64,000 bases of DNA from Schlesneria sphaerica (GTDB taxonomy: Bacteria > Planctomycetota > Planctomycetia > Planctomycetales > Planctomycetaceae), in the NCBI RefSeq assembly GCF_044336245.1, contig NZ_CP172346.1, forward strand, positions 2,294,001 through 2,358,000, written 5' to 3'. The translations under genes were made by a program, and so were the position numbers. Below the pieces are notes generated by a model that ran no database searches, was not told the origin of the DNA, and saw nothing but the letters and a program-made list of their open reading frames with translations. This document shows, piece by piece, positions 19,722 through 28,426 of this stretch (positions within the stretch are counted from its first letter, which is position 1; the number at the start of each line of letters is the position of its first letter).

Positions 19722-21038
19722 ATGGACCGAGATTCCTTTCATCGACTGTGCCTGGCATTTGCCATGGTCGTGTGTTCGGTCGTCCCGTCGTTCGGACAGA
19801 ACCAGGAAAATGTGAACCCACCCCACCTCGTGGGAATGATCAGCCTGATCGCACGCGAGCCCGTCCTGCGTGAACTTCAAATTGAGCCAGACTCGGATGA
19901 ACTTCTGCGAATTCGCCTGCTACTGAAGTCCTTTCCAGTCACCTTGAAACAGAGGATCAATTTTCCTGCCCAGGAAGATCGGCAACAGCCCAGAACGCCT
20001 CAGGAGGTATTTGCTGACGTCGAATCCGAGTACGTTGAGCAACTAAAGGTTCTGCTCACACCATCACAGTACGACCGGCTTCGACAGATTCACTGGCAAC
20101 GCTGGGGCTTTCAGGCACTCCACGACGCCGAAGTGACTGAAGCCCTGGAGCTGACCGCAGAACAGATCGATGGGCTGAACTCGCTACACAACCTGTTCGA
20201 AACTCAGAAACGTGACCTCGAGAGTCAAAGGGATGCCTCGCAAAACCGAGGAGGTGACCTCAGCGACGTCCGGGCATCGCTGCGAAAGATCATGAAAGAC
20301 CGTGATCGCGCCTACGATGACGTACTGACCGCCGACCAGCGGATTCGCTTTGCCGAGCTCAAAGGGCGGCCGTTCAAACTCTCCCGGCAGGAGACAGCGA
20401 CGAGGCCTGAACCGCCTGTCATCGCGCAGTCACGCTTACGGGGAATCCTCTTCCTCATCGGTAAGGAACCGGTGGTAGTGGAACTGGGGATTGAAAATGA
20501 TTTCCCCCTCGTCGCAAAACTGCGGGCACTCGCGAAAGAATACACGTCTCAACTGTATGAAGTGCGTCGAAAATCCAGAGGAGAAGAGCAAAACTGGCGG
20601 CAGGAACTGGAGTCTAAACTGTACGACAAGTATGTTGTCGACCTGAAAACGATGCTGACAGCAAACCAGTTCGAGCGATTACAACAGATCTACTGGCAGC
20701 AACTGGGAAATGAAGCACTCAACGAGAAGGAGGTTGCGTCAGCACTGGAAATCACGGCGGATCAGCAGCAATTGATTGCAGAACTGAACCAGGAACTGGT
20801 CAAAAAGGTCCGAATGCTGATAGGCCTTCCGGGTCGCAATACAGGAGCAGCAGATCTCGCAGACCGTTTGAAGCAGGAAATTCTGGCAACGAAACAGGAA
20901 CTCGACGAACAGGTTCTCCAAGTGCTGACGGCACCCCAGCGAGATCTGTTCGAACAACTGAAGGGAAAGCCTTTCGATTTGGATCAACTGAAGTCACGAC
21001 TCGTGAATGATCCCCCACAGGCTGTTCCCTCCAAATAA
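19722..21038 (+). CDS. Secreted planctomycete protein with two copies of a helical domain
   Basis: The start at 19722 was chosen because it gives a clean signal peptide (FHRLCLAFAMVVCSVVPSFG); the open frame extends 70 codons further upstream. The mature protein is two similar halves. The first opens VGMISLIAREPVLRELQIEP and the second RGILFLIGKEPVVVELGIEN. Each is followed by a helical stretch with the phrases LLTPSQYDRLRQIHWQ or MLTANQFERLQQIYWQ, then EV..ALE(L/I)TA(E/D)Q. This pattern is seen in many planctomycete exported proteins whose function is unknown. Charged, helix-rich composition suggests an extended or coiled structure. It stands 98 bases before the isomerase gene on the same strand. 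Confidence 0.8.
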   Translation: MDRDSFHRLCLAFAMVVCSVVPSFGQNQENVNPPHLVGMISLIAREPVLRELQIEPDSDELLRIRLLLKSFPVTLKQRINFPAQEDRQQPRTPQEVFADVESEYVEQLKVLLTPSQYDRLRQIHWQRWGFQALHDAEVTEALELTAEQIDGLNSLHNLFETQKRDLESQRDASQNRGGDLSDVRASLRKIMKDRDRAYDDVLTADQRIRFAELKGRPFKLSRQETATRPEPPVIAQSRLRGILFLIGKEPVVVELGIENDFPLVAKLRALAKEYTSQLYEVRRKSRGEEQNWRQELESKLYDKYVVDLKTMLTANQFERLQQIYWQQLGNEALNEKEVASALEITADQQQLIAELNQELVKKVRMLIGLPGRNTGAADLADRLKQEILATKQELDEQVLQVLTAPQRDLFEQLKGKPFDLDQLKSRLVNDPPQAVPSK

Positions 21039-21136
21039 ACTGAGGCAGTCCGCTGGAGCGGAGTGTCCCTTACTTACCGATTAATTCTGAGTGCAGCAGG
21101 TCTGAACCTGCGAGACACCCACCCACCGGAGAGGTT

Positions 21137-21994
21137 ATGAAATACGCGATCTGTCAGGAATTGTTCGAGAATTGGGACTGGGCACGACAGTGTCGCTTCA
21201 TCGCAGAAACGGGTTACACCGGTATCGAACTGGCCCCGTTTACCCTTGCTTCTCGAATCTCAGACGTCTCTTCCGAGCAGCGGCGAGAACTGAAGTCCGT
21301 CGCAGCAGATCACGGACTGACGATTTGCGGGCTGCACTGGCTGCTGGCAAAAACAGAAGGGTTTCACCTCACGACCAACGACCAGGCTGTCCGTAAAGCA
21401 ACCACGGACTATCTGATCGAATTGGGGAAAGCCTGCGCCGATCTGGGGGGCGAAGTCATGGTATTCGGTTCGCCCCTCCAGCGCAACATTCAGCCGGGCG
21501 TTTCACGGGAGCAAGCGTACGACAATGCAGCCGAGGTTTTTCGTAACGCCCTGCCTGCATTCGCCGACCGGGGTGTCAAAATCGTGATGGAGCCACTCAC
21601 GACAAAAGAAACCAACTTCGTCAATTCCTGTGCAGAGGCAGCGGAACTGATCAACCGAGTGGACCACCCCGGTATCGTGCTGCACCAGGATGTAAAAGCG
21701 ATGTTGAGCGAATCCGTGTCGATTCCTGATCTGATCAAGCAGTACGCTTCTATCACGGGCCACTTCCACGTGAACGACGACAATCTGCTGGGACCGGGAA
21801 TGGGCCGGACGGACTACCGTCCCATCATCCAGGCCCTGCTCGAAACGAACTACAGCGGATGGGTCAGTGTCGAGGTTTTCGACTACAAGCCTGGGGCCGA
21901 ACTTATTGCCCGTGAAAGCATCAACTACCTCAAGCGGATTTATGACGAAGTGTCTGCCACGGGACGTTCAACGGGGAATGGAGGTCCAAAGTGA
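21137..21994 (+). CDS. Sugar phosphate isomerase/epimerase-like TIM-barrel protein
   Basis: The 285-residue protein belongs to the xylose-isomerase-like TIM-barrel family (AP endonuclease 2 fold). It starts KYAICQELFENWDW, then GYTGIELAPFTL, and has metal/substrate-site patterns VMEPLTTKETNFVNS, HQDVKAM, GHFHVNDDN and WVSVEVFDYKPG. Members include hydroxypyruvate isomerases and various sugar epimerases, and the substrate here is not evident. The stop overlaps the aroB GTG start by four bases, so translation is likely coupled. A good Shine-Dalgarno (GGAGAGG) precedes the ATG. Confidence 0.88.
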   Translation: MKYAICQELFENWDWARQCRFIAETGYTGIELAPFTLASRISDVSSEQRRELKSVAADHGLTICGLHWLLAKTEGFHLTTNDQAVRKATTDYLIELGKACADLGGEVMVFGSPLQRNIQPGVSREQAYDNAAEVFRNALPAFADRGVKIVMEPLTTKETNFVNSCAEAAELINRVDHPGIVLHQDVKAMLSESVSIPDLIKQYASITGHFHVNDDNLLGPGMGRTDYRPIIQALLETNYSGWVSVEVFDYKPGAELIARESINYLKRIYDEVSATGRSTGNGGPK

Positions 21995-23181
21995 TTCACG
22001 ACGACGCTAGCCTGAAAGTGGATCTTGGGCCACGATCGTATGAAATCGCCATTGTCACCGATCAACTCAGCTCTTGCGGGAAATTGTTTGAGAACTGGTG
22101 GTACGTACGCGATGGCATGTCATCCGCTTTTTGCACTCAGCCTCCGCCACAGGGAAGTGTCTGGATCGCTGAGAAGCGTCCTGTGGAGCGTCCGTTCGCG
22201 TTTCTCGTGACGGACGAGAACCTGTTTAACTCGCACGGACGTGTCGTCAGTCAATCGCTTATCGAGGCTGGATGGCGATGTGAAACGGAAGTTCTCCCGG
22301 CGGGCGAGACATCCAAGTCGGCGGAAATGTTGACGCGTCTGCATGATCGACTGATCGCGCTGAACGCGGATCGCCGCACACTGATCGTCGCGGTCGGCGG
22401 CGGAGTGATTGGGGATCTTGCGGGATTCCTGGCTGCCACCTACATGCGAGGGCTTCCCTTCGTCCAGGTACCCACCACCCTGCTGTCTGCAGTCGACAGT
22501 TCAGTTGGTGGTAAGACCGGTATTAACCACACTCGCGCCAAGAACATGATTGGCGCGTTCTATCAGCCGATCGGAGTCCTGATCGACACGGCAACACTCG
22601 CCACACTCCCGGCACGTGAATATCGTGCGGGGCTGGCCGAAGTCGTGAAGTACGGTGTGATTCTGGACGCTGAATTTCTGACATATCTCGAACACCACAT
22701 CGAAGCCATCAACAATCGAGATCCCCTCGTTCTTCGGCATATTATTGCCCGCAGCTGCCGACTGAAGGCAAGTGTGGTGGAACAGGACGAATTCGAGACC
22801 AGAGGACTGCGTGCCGCTCTTAACTACGGCCACACGTTTGGTCACGCTTTCGAGGCACTTGCTGGATACGGCGAACTGCTGCACGGTGAGGCGGTGGCAA
22901 TCGGGATGATTCACGCCAGTCGCCTTGCCGAACAACGCGGTTTGATCGACGCCGCACTGACCGCGCGACAAATCAGTCTGCTGGAAGCTCTCCATCTTCC
23001 GACCGCACTTCCTGACACGCTGCGGCTGTCGGACGATGATGTGATCTCTCGGATGCGATTGGACAAAAAATCTGTCTCCGGAAGCTTGAGGTTCGTCCTG
23101 CCGATCCGGGCAGGCGCCGTCAAAACCTTCTCTGACGTCCCTGAATCGGACGTGCGAAATGTCCTCAACCACTCGCGGTAA
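21991..23181 (+). CDS. aroB: 3-dehydroquinate synthase
   Basis: AroB converts DAHP to 3-dehydroquinate, the second step of the shikimate pathway, using NAD and zinc. The 396-residue protein shows the NAD motif VGGGVIGDLAGFLAATYMRG and the substrate stretch PTTLLSAVDSSVGGKTGIN. It also has K-N-M-I-G-A-F, GLAEVVKYG, and the zinc ligands within LNYGHTFGHAFE and LLHGEAVAIG. It starts with GTG overlapping the upstream stop. Compared with the usual length of about 360, it has an extra segment of about 30 residues near positions 30-60 (around SSAFCTQPPPQG), after the first strand. Confidence 0.96.
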   Translation: MIHDDASLKVDLGPRSYEIAIVTDQLSSCGKLFENWWYVRDGMSSAFCTQPPPQGSVWIAEKRPVERPFAFLVTDENLFNSHGRVVSQSLIEAGWRCETEVLPAGETSKSAEMLTRLHDRLIALNADRRTLIVAVGGGVIGDLAGFLAATYMRGLPFVQVPTTLLSAVDSSVGGKTGINHTRAKNMIGAFYQPIGVLIDTATLATLPAREYRAGLAEVVKYGVILDAEFLTYLEHHIEAINNRDPLVLRHIIARSCRLKASVVEQDEFETRGLRAALNYGHTFGHAFEALAGYGELLHGEAVAIGMIHASRLAEQRGLIDAALTARQISLLEALHLPTALPDTLRLSDDDVISRMRLDKKSVSGSLRFVLPIRAGAVKTFSDVPESDVRNVLNHSR

Positions 23182-23211
23182 AAGCCCGCAAGAAGTGAGT
23201 CTGGAGTGAAG

Positions 23212-23239
23212 ATGTGGCTGCAGACTCCTGCGGCCACAT
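23212..23239 (+). terminator. Strong hairpin after aroB, likely transcription end
   Basis: A 12-pair stem (23212-23223 with 23228-23239, one T-G pair) closes a four-base loop (ACTC) 30 bases after the aroB stop. An outer TCTGGA/TCCAGA pairing (about 23200-23205 with 23245-23250) extends it with an internal loop. No T run follows, so it may act with Rho or as an RNA-stabilising end. Confidence 0.45.
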
Positions 23240-23318
23240 TCCGTTCCAGATGGGATACCATCGCCGCTTGACCGGAATCCAAAGATCCATTCTGCATCTC
23301 TGTCTGGACCGAAGACGA

Positions 23319-23356
23319 GGGCGATCGATGTTGCTTCCGGTAAACATTGATCGCCC
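23319..23356. repeat. Inverted repeat, 14-pair stem with ten-base loop
   Basis: The arms GGGCGATCGATGTT (23319-23332) and AACATTGATCGCCC (23343-23356) pair over 14 positions with one G-T. This is the second hairpin in the same gap. It could end transcription from aroB on the plus strand, or act as a protein-binding site for the downstream gene, which starts 165 bases later. Confidence 0.45.
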
Positions 23357-23520
23357 GATGTCGTATTGCGGCAGCGTTCTCATCAGCAAACAGCCCGGGC
23401 CTGATCAGGATTCACCGTTTGCTGTCACGTGCTGTTATTACAATCCAGTACAAAGTCGACGCATGAATTCACGGGGGTTTGGGGAATCTTCTCCAGTGGA
23501 ATTCACCTCATGAATGAGGC

Positions 23521-24375
23521 ATGCCGGGCATAAATCCCGTCATCAGCAGAGGTGGCATTCCGTTTGCAATTGCGAAGGAGAGTCCCGCCGTTGCTATTGA
23601 TGAGGCCTGTATGCTGTCCGTGAATTCTGGAATCTCAACTCGCTCTGTTGCGGAACTAGCACTGCTTGTTTCGCGTCTCGGACAAGCCCATCGCCACTGT
23701 GATGAGCCTGTCTCGCCCGACGCGATCCGAATATTCTGGCAAAGCAACCGGCAACTCCAGCAACGCTGGACGGCGCTTCTCGCTAGGGGGCTAGAAGACC
23801 CGAAACGGAATCTCAGCCTGTTAGAGCGAATCGCCCCCCGACTGTTCGTCTGTGAGATGCTCGTCCGCACCTGGGCGACATGCCTTTCTGCACACCACAA
23901 AGTCACCAATTCCACCGACCTGACTCGCGTCTGTCGAAACATTGTCAGTGGTCTTTTCCAGTTGCGACTGGAAGTCTTGTCTCGGCTGGTCAGCCTCCCC
24001 GAGGAGTATGATATCCCGTTCCGAAACTTGGACAGACTGCGTCGTCAATGCGATCGGTCGACCGACCTGCTGGTATCGATAGTGGCATCTGACAGCGAAT
24101 CATTCGAGTTTGCATTCGACCGGGAACGAGCGAGCGATTTTCATGAGAGCACTGGCTCCGCCGATGCTCAACTTGGCCACAACCCTATCGAAGATCTCGT
24201 CTCCGCGGGACTTCGCATGAACTTTATTCAGCAGCTCTCGGACACTCCGGTGGAAGAGCCTGAGTTCGCTGCGATGATGCAGTCCATCCTCGCCAACTTG
24301 CCGAATTTCGAGTCAACCCGGAATCAGCGGCTCTTGAAATCTCTCGAATGGAAGATCGCCACAAGTCTCTGCTGA
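23521..24375 (+). CDS. Hypothetical cytoplasmic helical protein
   Basis: No family was recognised. The frame gives 284 residues with no signal peptide or membrane segment and is predicted mainly helical and rich in leucine, arginine and serine (e.g. RVCRNIVSGLFQLRLEVLSRL). The ATG at 23521 gives the longest form. The ATG at 23611 (MLSVNSGIS) is a plausible alternative because the first 30 residues look unconserved. It converges on the minus-strand gene ending at 24410, with 34 bases between stops. The sequence coverage without stops and ordinary codon use support a real gene. Confidence 0.65.
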   Translation: MPGINPVISRGGIPFAIAKESPAVAIDEACMLSVNSGISTRSVAELALLVSRLGQAHRHCDEPVSPDAIRIFWQSNRQLQQRWTALLARGLEDPKRNLSLLERIAPRLFVCEMLVRTWATCLSAHHKVTNSTDLTRVCRNIVSGLFQLRLEVLSRLVSLPEEYDIPFRNLDRLRRQCDRSTDLLVSIVASDSESFEFAFDRERASDFHESTGSADAQLGHNPIEDLVSAGLRMNFIQQLSDTPVEEPEFAAMMQSILANLPNFESTRNQRLLKSLEWKIATSLC

Positions 24376-24409
24376 AACGAGCTTCTACGAAAGGCGCGAA
24401 GTCGATCGA

Positions 24410-25882
24410 TCAGGTGGTCCCGCTTCGGTAACAGACCACAGCGAAGACAGTGCAAACTCCAATTACGCCGTAAGCCAGCAGCCAATCGATATTATGGACA
24501 GAGTGCGCCTCGTCATCCGAGACCCGTGACTGTGATTCCTCGAGCCGCGTTTCAGTTTTTCGCGATCTCGCGGGAACTTCCACATTCTCGAATTGCGGCA
24601 TCTCGACGTTTTCATCATCCAGGTCGCCGAGAGTCACAGCGCGCTGCTCGCGGTCGGAAAAGCGGGCCTCTCCCTCATTGAGCTGCTCAATGGCGGGCGC
24701 TTCCATCGGGGTCTCATTCTCCGTCTGGATTGACGTATTAATCGAGGGGATCGATTCATCGAGGACGGGTTCAATTGTAGGCGAAATTGAATCTCCAACG
24801 GGATCGACAAACTTGAGCGATACGCTGCGATTAGCCCTCACGATCGCTCCGGGTTGGACCGATTTGAGCCCGCGTTCGGGAAGTGTTTCTGCGGTATTCA
24901 GATCCAGCGGTAGACCCAGAGTTACCGCTTCGGAGGATGGCAGGATCCCATCCAGTTCAACTGCCGATGTTTTCTTCACGCGGCGAAACAGCGCCGTCCA
25001 ATTACGGTTCTTGCGCGTCAGCTCTTTGAGCTCTTGCTCAGGCGAGTTGGGATCGATCTTTTTTTCCAGAGGGTCGACAGCGTCTTTTGAAGCCTTTCCG
25101 GACTCCGAACGCCCGAGTTCCGACTCAGGGAGATCTCCCACCGCTTCCATTTGACCTTCAATTCGCCTCACGACATCCGCGGGCCGGTCTTCATCGGGAT
25201 GGAAATCCAACTGGTGCGAATCACTCAACTGCTGCGCCAAGTCCGCCATCTCGAGTGCCTGTTCGTGTTGTCCCATCGACAATAACGCTTTGGCACGGGC
25301 GATGAGTAAGTCCACCCGATTTCGCTGCTCCTTGATGGTCTCGCTCTGCTGAGGCAAAGCACGGGCCTGTTGCAAGTCATTGTTGAGCGCCGCATCCAGG
25401 CGTTCTAAAGGAGACCTTTTTCGATCCGACTTCAGCGACGCTTGTGCACTCTCTTCGGTCGTCGCTGGGGATTCGGGCGTTGTCGACGCCTCACCCGATG
25501 ACCAGGAGTCTATCCGCGGCAACCAGGAAGTAACGCGAGAAAACTGCGATCGCGGAACGGCTTCACCTTCAACGGCCGATTGATTCGAATCGGAATCCGT
25601 CGGAACGTCATCATTGATAGCGACGTTGGCGGCAACCGTCGGCTCGGAACTCTTTCGCGATTCGGCGACTTGTTGTTCGGACAACCGAACTGGCCAGCGC
25701 ACGGGAGGGACCCGTTGCCAAAACGATTTCATCGCGGGGCGAGCGTAAGTACAGCCACTTTGCCCCACCAGCATCAATAGCACCCCAGTCACCAGCAGGA
25801 CCTGATGAGGGTAGCGTCCAGAAGCGGATTGATGTTTCAAAATGGCAGACAATGTGAGCGTCCCAACTCCGGCAAAGAACAC
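24410..25882 (-). CDS. Probable lipoprotein with C-terminal membrane anchor, unknown function
   Basis: This 490-residue protein has a hydrophobic N-terminal segment (VLLVTGVLLMLVGQSGC) ending in a lipobox-like SGC at residue 44. The long central region is acidic and low in hydrophobics. A helical pair inside it (LLIARAKALLSMGQHEQALEMADLAQQ) looks like a single TPR-type unit seen in planctomycete proteins. A membrane segment closes the protein (LLAYGVIGVCTVFAVVC). It may therefore be anchored at both ends in the cell envelope. No enzymatic motif is visible. Confidence 0.7.
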   Translation of the reverse strand: MFFAGVGTLTLSAILKHQSASGRYPHQVLLVTGVLLMLVGQSGCTYARPAMKSFWQRVPPVRWPVRLSEQQVAESRKSSEPTVAANVAINDDVPTDSDSNQSAVEGEAVPRSQFSRVTSWLPRIDSWSSGEASTTPESPATTEESAQASLKSDRKRSPLERLDAALNNDLQQARALPQQSETIKEQRNRVDLLIARAKALLSMGQHEQALEMADLAQQLSDSHQLDFHPDEDRPADVVRRIEGQMEAVGDLPESELGRSESGKASKDAVDPLEKKIDPNSPEQELKELTRKNRNWTALFRRVKKTSAVELDGILPSSEAVTLGLPLDLNTAETLPERGLKSVQPGAIVRANRSVSLKFVDPVGDSISPTIEPVLDESIPSINTSIQTENETPMEAPAIEQLNEGEARFSDREQRAVTLGDLDDENVEMPQFENVEVPARSRKTETRLEESQSRVSDDEAHSVHNIDWLLAYGVIGVCTVFAVVCYRSGTT

Positions 25883-26289
25883 GTCCTACCGTTTTCTATC
25901 GACCGGCCACACTTTGACGCTGAATCAAAAGGGATTTGGAAGGAGGACTTATCTGCGTCGATCGGCAGATTCTGCCGAATCGGGGCGGTTTCAGAACGAA
26001 ATTTTCAGTATCCCCTGCGGCGTCGCGTTCAGTTCCCTCGCCACGTGAAAAAGCAGTGGTTACTGCCAAATAAAATTGGCCCGGAACACTGCACCGAAAG
26101 TCGGCTGCCCCCCTCTACGCTGCGGTCGCCAACCGGTGTACTTCACACAATCAGGCGGCAGACGTGCGTTGTGATTTCACCTTGTTTAGACTGTGTGCAA
26201 GTTTCGGGAGATCGGGCATGCCAGTTCGCATGCGATTACCCAGGATTCGCCCTGTTTGAACTACCCTCGATTGGAAATCGCAGATCGTT
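25883..26289. other. 407-base divergent intergenic region with a palindrome
   Basis: This separates the lipoprotein gene (minus) from the lutC-like gene (plus). It contains a near-perfect palindrome at 25959-25982, listed separately. No gene or RNA is supported. Confidence 0.45.
25959..25982. promoter_or_regulatory. Candidate operator: palindrome in a divergent promoter region
   Basis: CGGCAGA and TCTGCCG (25963-25969 and 25971-25977) flank one central T. An outer CGAT/ATCG pair of arms (25959-25962 and 25979-25982) adds symmetry with one extra A. It lies about 77 bases upstream of the minus-strand gene start. The dyad shape fits a repressor site, but no regulator can be named. Confidence 0.35.
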
Positions 26290-26880
26290 ATGTCTTCACG
26301 CGATTCGATTCTTGCATCAGTTCGTCGACAACTTCCTCAATCGGCTCCGTTACCTCCCTTGGACGGGCCCTGGATTCGATACGAAGACCCCGTTGCACAG
26401 TTCGTTTCGGTACTCGAGTCGATCGGCGGCCGTGCTATCCGAGTCGCGTCTGAAGCAGACATCCGGGAACATCTGAATGCGCTTCCACAGTTCGCATCCG
26501 CATCCAAGACGCTGTCGCTTGTTACGACTGCTGTGACAGGTAACGTCGACCTTGATGCGATCGCTGACCCTCACCAGCTTTCTGACGTCGACTTCGCGAT
26601 TTTGCCCGGAGGAGTCGCCGTCGCCGAAAACGCCGCCGTGTGGGTCAGTGACGAGGCCGTCAAACACAGGGTCATTTATTTTCTCTGCCAGCACCTTTCA
26701 CTTGTGGTTCAGGCCAGCGCAATCGTAAACAACCTGTACGAGGCTTATGAGCGGCTTGACGTGACTGGTTCGCCTTATGGGGGGTTCATTGCCGGGCCCT
26801 CGAAGACCGCGGATATCGAACAGTCGCTGGTGATCGGAGCTCATGGATCCCGATCGATGACGATTTTCATCGTCGGATGA
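26290..26880 (+). CDS. LUD-domain protein (LutC-like)
   Basis: The 196-residue protein starts MSSRDSILASVRRQL, the usual opening of LutC/YkgG proteins. It carries the LUD fold, with AILPGGVAVAENAAVWV and the C-terminal GPSKTADIEQSLVIGAHGSRS motif. LutC is one of three proteins (LutA, LutB, LutC) that oxidise L-lactate to pyruvate. No lutA or lutB gene is adjacent; an amino-acid permease follows 31 bases downstream instead. Either the partners are elsewhere or this LUD protein has another role. Confidence 0.88.
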   Translation: MSSRDSILASVRRQLPQSAPLPPLDGPWIRYEDPVAQFVSVLESIGGRAIRVASEADIREHLNALPQFASASKTLSLVTTAVTGNVDLDAIADPHQLSDVDFAILPGGVAVAENAAVWVSDEAVKHRVIYFLCQHLSLVVQASAIVNNLYEAYERLDVTGSPYGGFIAGPSKTADIEQSLVIGAHGSRSMTIFIVG

Positions 26881-26911
26881 TCCACAACGAAACCGTCGCA
26901 AAGGGAAACGA

Positions 26912-28324
26912 TTGGCAGAGATCACTACGAACGAACGAGATGAATCCGGTCCCTTGTCACTGTGGGACGCAGTGAGTCTGGTGATCGGAATCGTCATCGG
27001 CAGCACGATCTACAAGACACCCGGAATCATCTGCAGTAATGTCCCCAGCCCCGCAGCCGCATTAACGCTGTGGGTGTTGTGCGGAGGACTCTCATTTGTT
27101 GGTGCCCTCTGCTACGCCGAACTTGCCACCACCTATTCCCGGTCGGGCGGCGAGTATAACTATCTGACGCGAGCTTTCGGACCCTGGGCTGGATTTCTGT
27201 TTGGATGGTCCCAACTGGCGATTATTCAAACTGGCAGTATTGGCGCTCTTTCTTACGTCTTTGCGGAATACGCAGTCGAAGTCTTTCACGCCCCACCGGC
27301 GAGCGTCGTGTGGTTTGCGCTCGGTTCCGTCGTCGGACTCACACTGATCAATATGCTGGGAGTCCACGCTGGGCGTCACACGCAAAAGGTGCTCGTCGCA
27401 GCGAAGCTGCTGGGTCTGGTCATGCTGATTGCCGTCGGACTTTCTTCAAATTCGGGTGCTGAAATGACAGCAACCAAACCGATTACCGGACCGGGGTGGT
27501 CACTGGCGATGATTCTGGTTCTTTACGCATATGGCGGCTGGAATGATGCCGCTTTCGTCACTGCAGAAGTTCGCAACCGATCACGAAATATTCCGCTCGC
27601 ACTGCTTTACGGGTTAGGACTGATCACAACAGTCTACGTCCTCGTGAACATGGCGTACTTACAGGCGCTGGGGTTCGAAGGACTGCGAAATTCTCAAAAG
27701 CCTGCTGCAGATGCGCTCGCGGCAGCACTGGGAGCCAACGCGGGCCGTGCCATGAGTCTGCTGGTCATGATATCGGCGCTGGGTGGATTGAATGGATTGA
27801 TTCTCGCTGTCTCACGCGTGCACGCGGTCGTTGGGGCCGATCATGCGTTGTTTTCACTCCTGGGACGCTGGTCGGCTCGCACAAACGCACCAGTCTGGTC
27901 ACTTCTGGCGCAAGGCATCGTGACGGTCATCATGATCCTCGCCGTGGGGACTCATCAGGGGCGTTCAATAATCGATGCTGTTCTGACGAAACTTCACCTG
28001 CAACCCGTGCCGTGGGATTCGTACTATGGAGGATTCGATACGCTGTTTGCCGCATCAGCCCCGATCTTCTGGCTCTTCTTTCTCAGCACCGGAATAGCCT
28101 ATTTCATTCTGAGACGGATTGACCGGGACAGGTCTCGCCCCTTTACTGCGCCGTTGTTTCCTCTATGCCCGTTACTGTTTTGTGCGACATGCGTATTTGG
28201 ACTCTACTCCGCCGCCACTTATGCGGGACCACTGCTCTCCCTGATCGCAGTTCCGTTTCTTGCGGGGATTCCGCTCTATTTTCTCAGTTGCGGGCTCAGT
28301 TGGCTTACCAGACCGAAGGCCTAA
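26912..28324 (+). CDS. APC-superfamily amino-acid permease
   Basis: This 470-residue integral membrane protein has about twelve hydrophobic segments. The first helix carries the APC signature (VSLVIGIVIGSTIYKTPG), followed by YAELATTYSRSGGEYNYLTRAFG. The family imports or exchanges amino acids with protons or sodium. The start is TTG, preceded by an AAGGGAAA Shine-Dalgarno, because no suitable ATG lies in frame before the first membrane helix. It is 31 bases from the lutC-like gene and probably in one transcript. The substrate could be an amino acid or a hydroxy-acid, but the sequence does not decide. Confidence 0.9.
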   Translation: MAEITTNERDESGPLSLWDAVSLVIGIVIGSTIYKTPGIICSNVPSPAAALTLWVLCGGLSFVGALCYAELATTYSRSGGEYNYLTRAFGPWAGFLFGWSQLAIIQTGSIGALSYVFAEYAVEVFHAPPASVVWFALGSVVGLTLINMLGVHAGRHTQKVLVAAKLLGLVMLIAVGLSSNSGAEMTATKPITGPGWSLAMILVLYAYGGWNDAAFVTAEVRNRSRNIPLALLYGLGLITTVYVLVNMAYLQALGFEGLRNSQKPAADALAAALGANAGRAMSLLVMISALGGLNGLILAVSRVHAVVGADHALFSLLGRWSARTNAPVWSLLAQGIVTVIMILAVGTHQGRSIIDAVLTKLHLQPVPWDSYYGGFDTLFAASAPIFWLFFLSTGIAYFILRRIDRDRSRPFTAPLFPLCPLLFCATCVFGLYSAATYAGPLLSLIAVPFLAGIPLYFLSCGLSWLTRPKA

Positions 28325-28426
28325 GTTCGAAGACGCCGGACGGACGAAAGAGGAGCCCGCGTTCTCGCCAGGCTTCCGTTGATACCGTTCTGAGAATTTC
28401 GAGCCGGTACACATTGTCAGGCGACA

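Larger units (their letters stand above)
23182..23520. other. 339-base intergenic region with two strong hairpins
   Basis: Two stem-loops lie here, at 23212-23239 and 23319-23356, described separately. No gene is supported between aroB and the next open frame. Confidence 0.5.
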
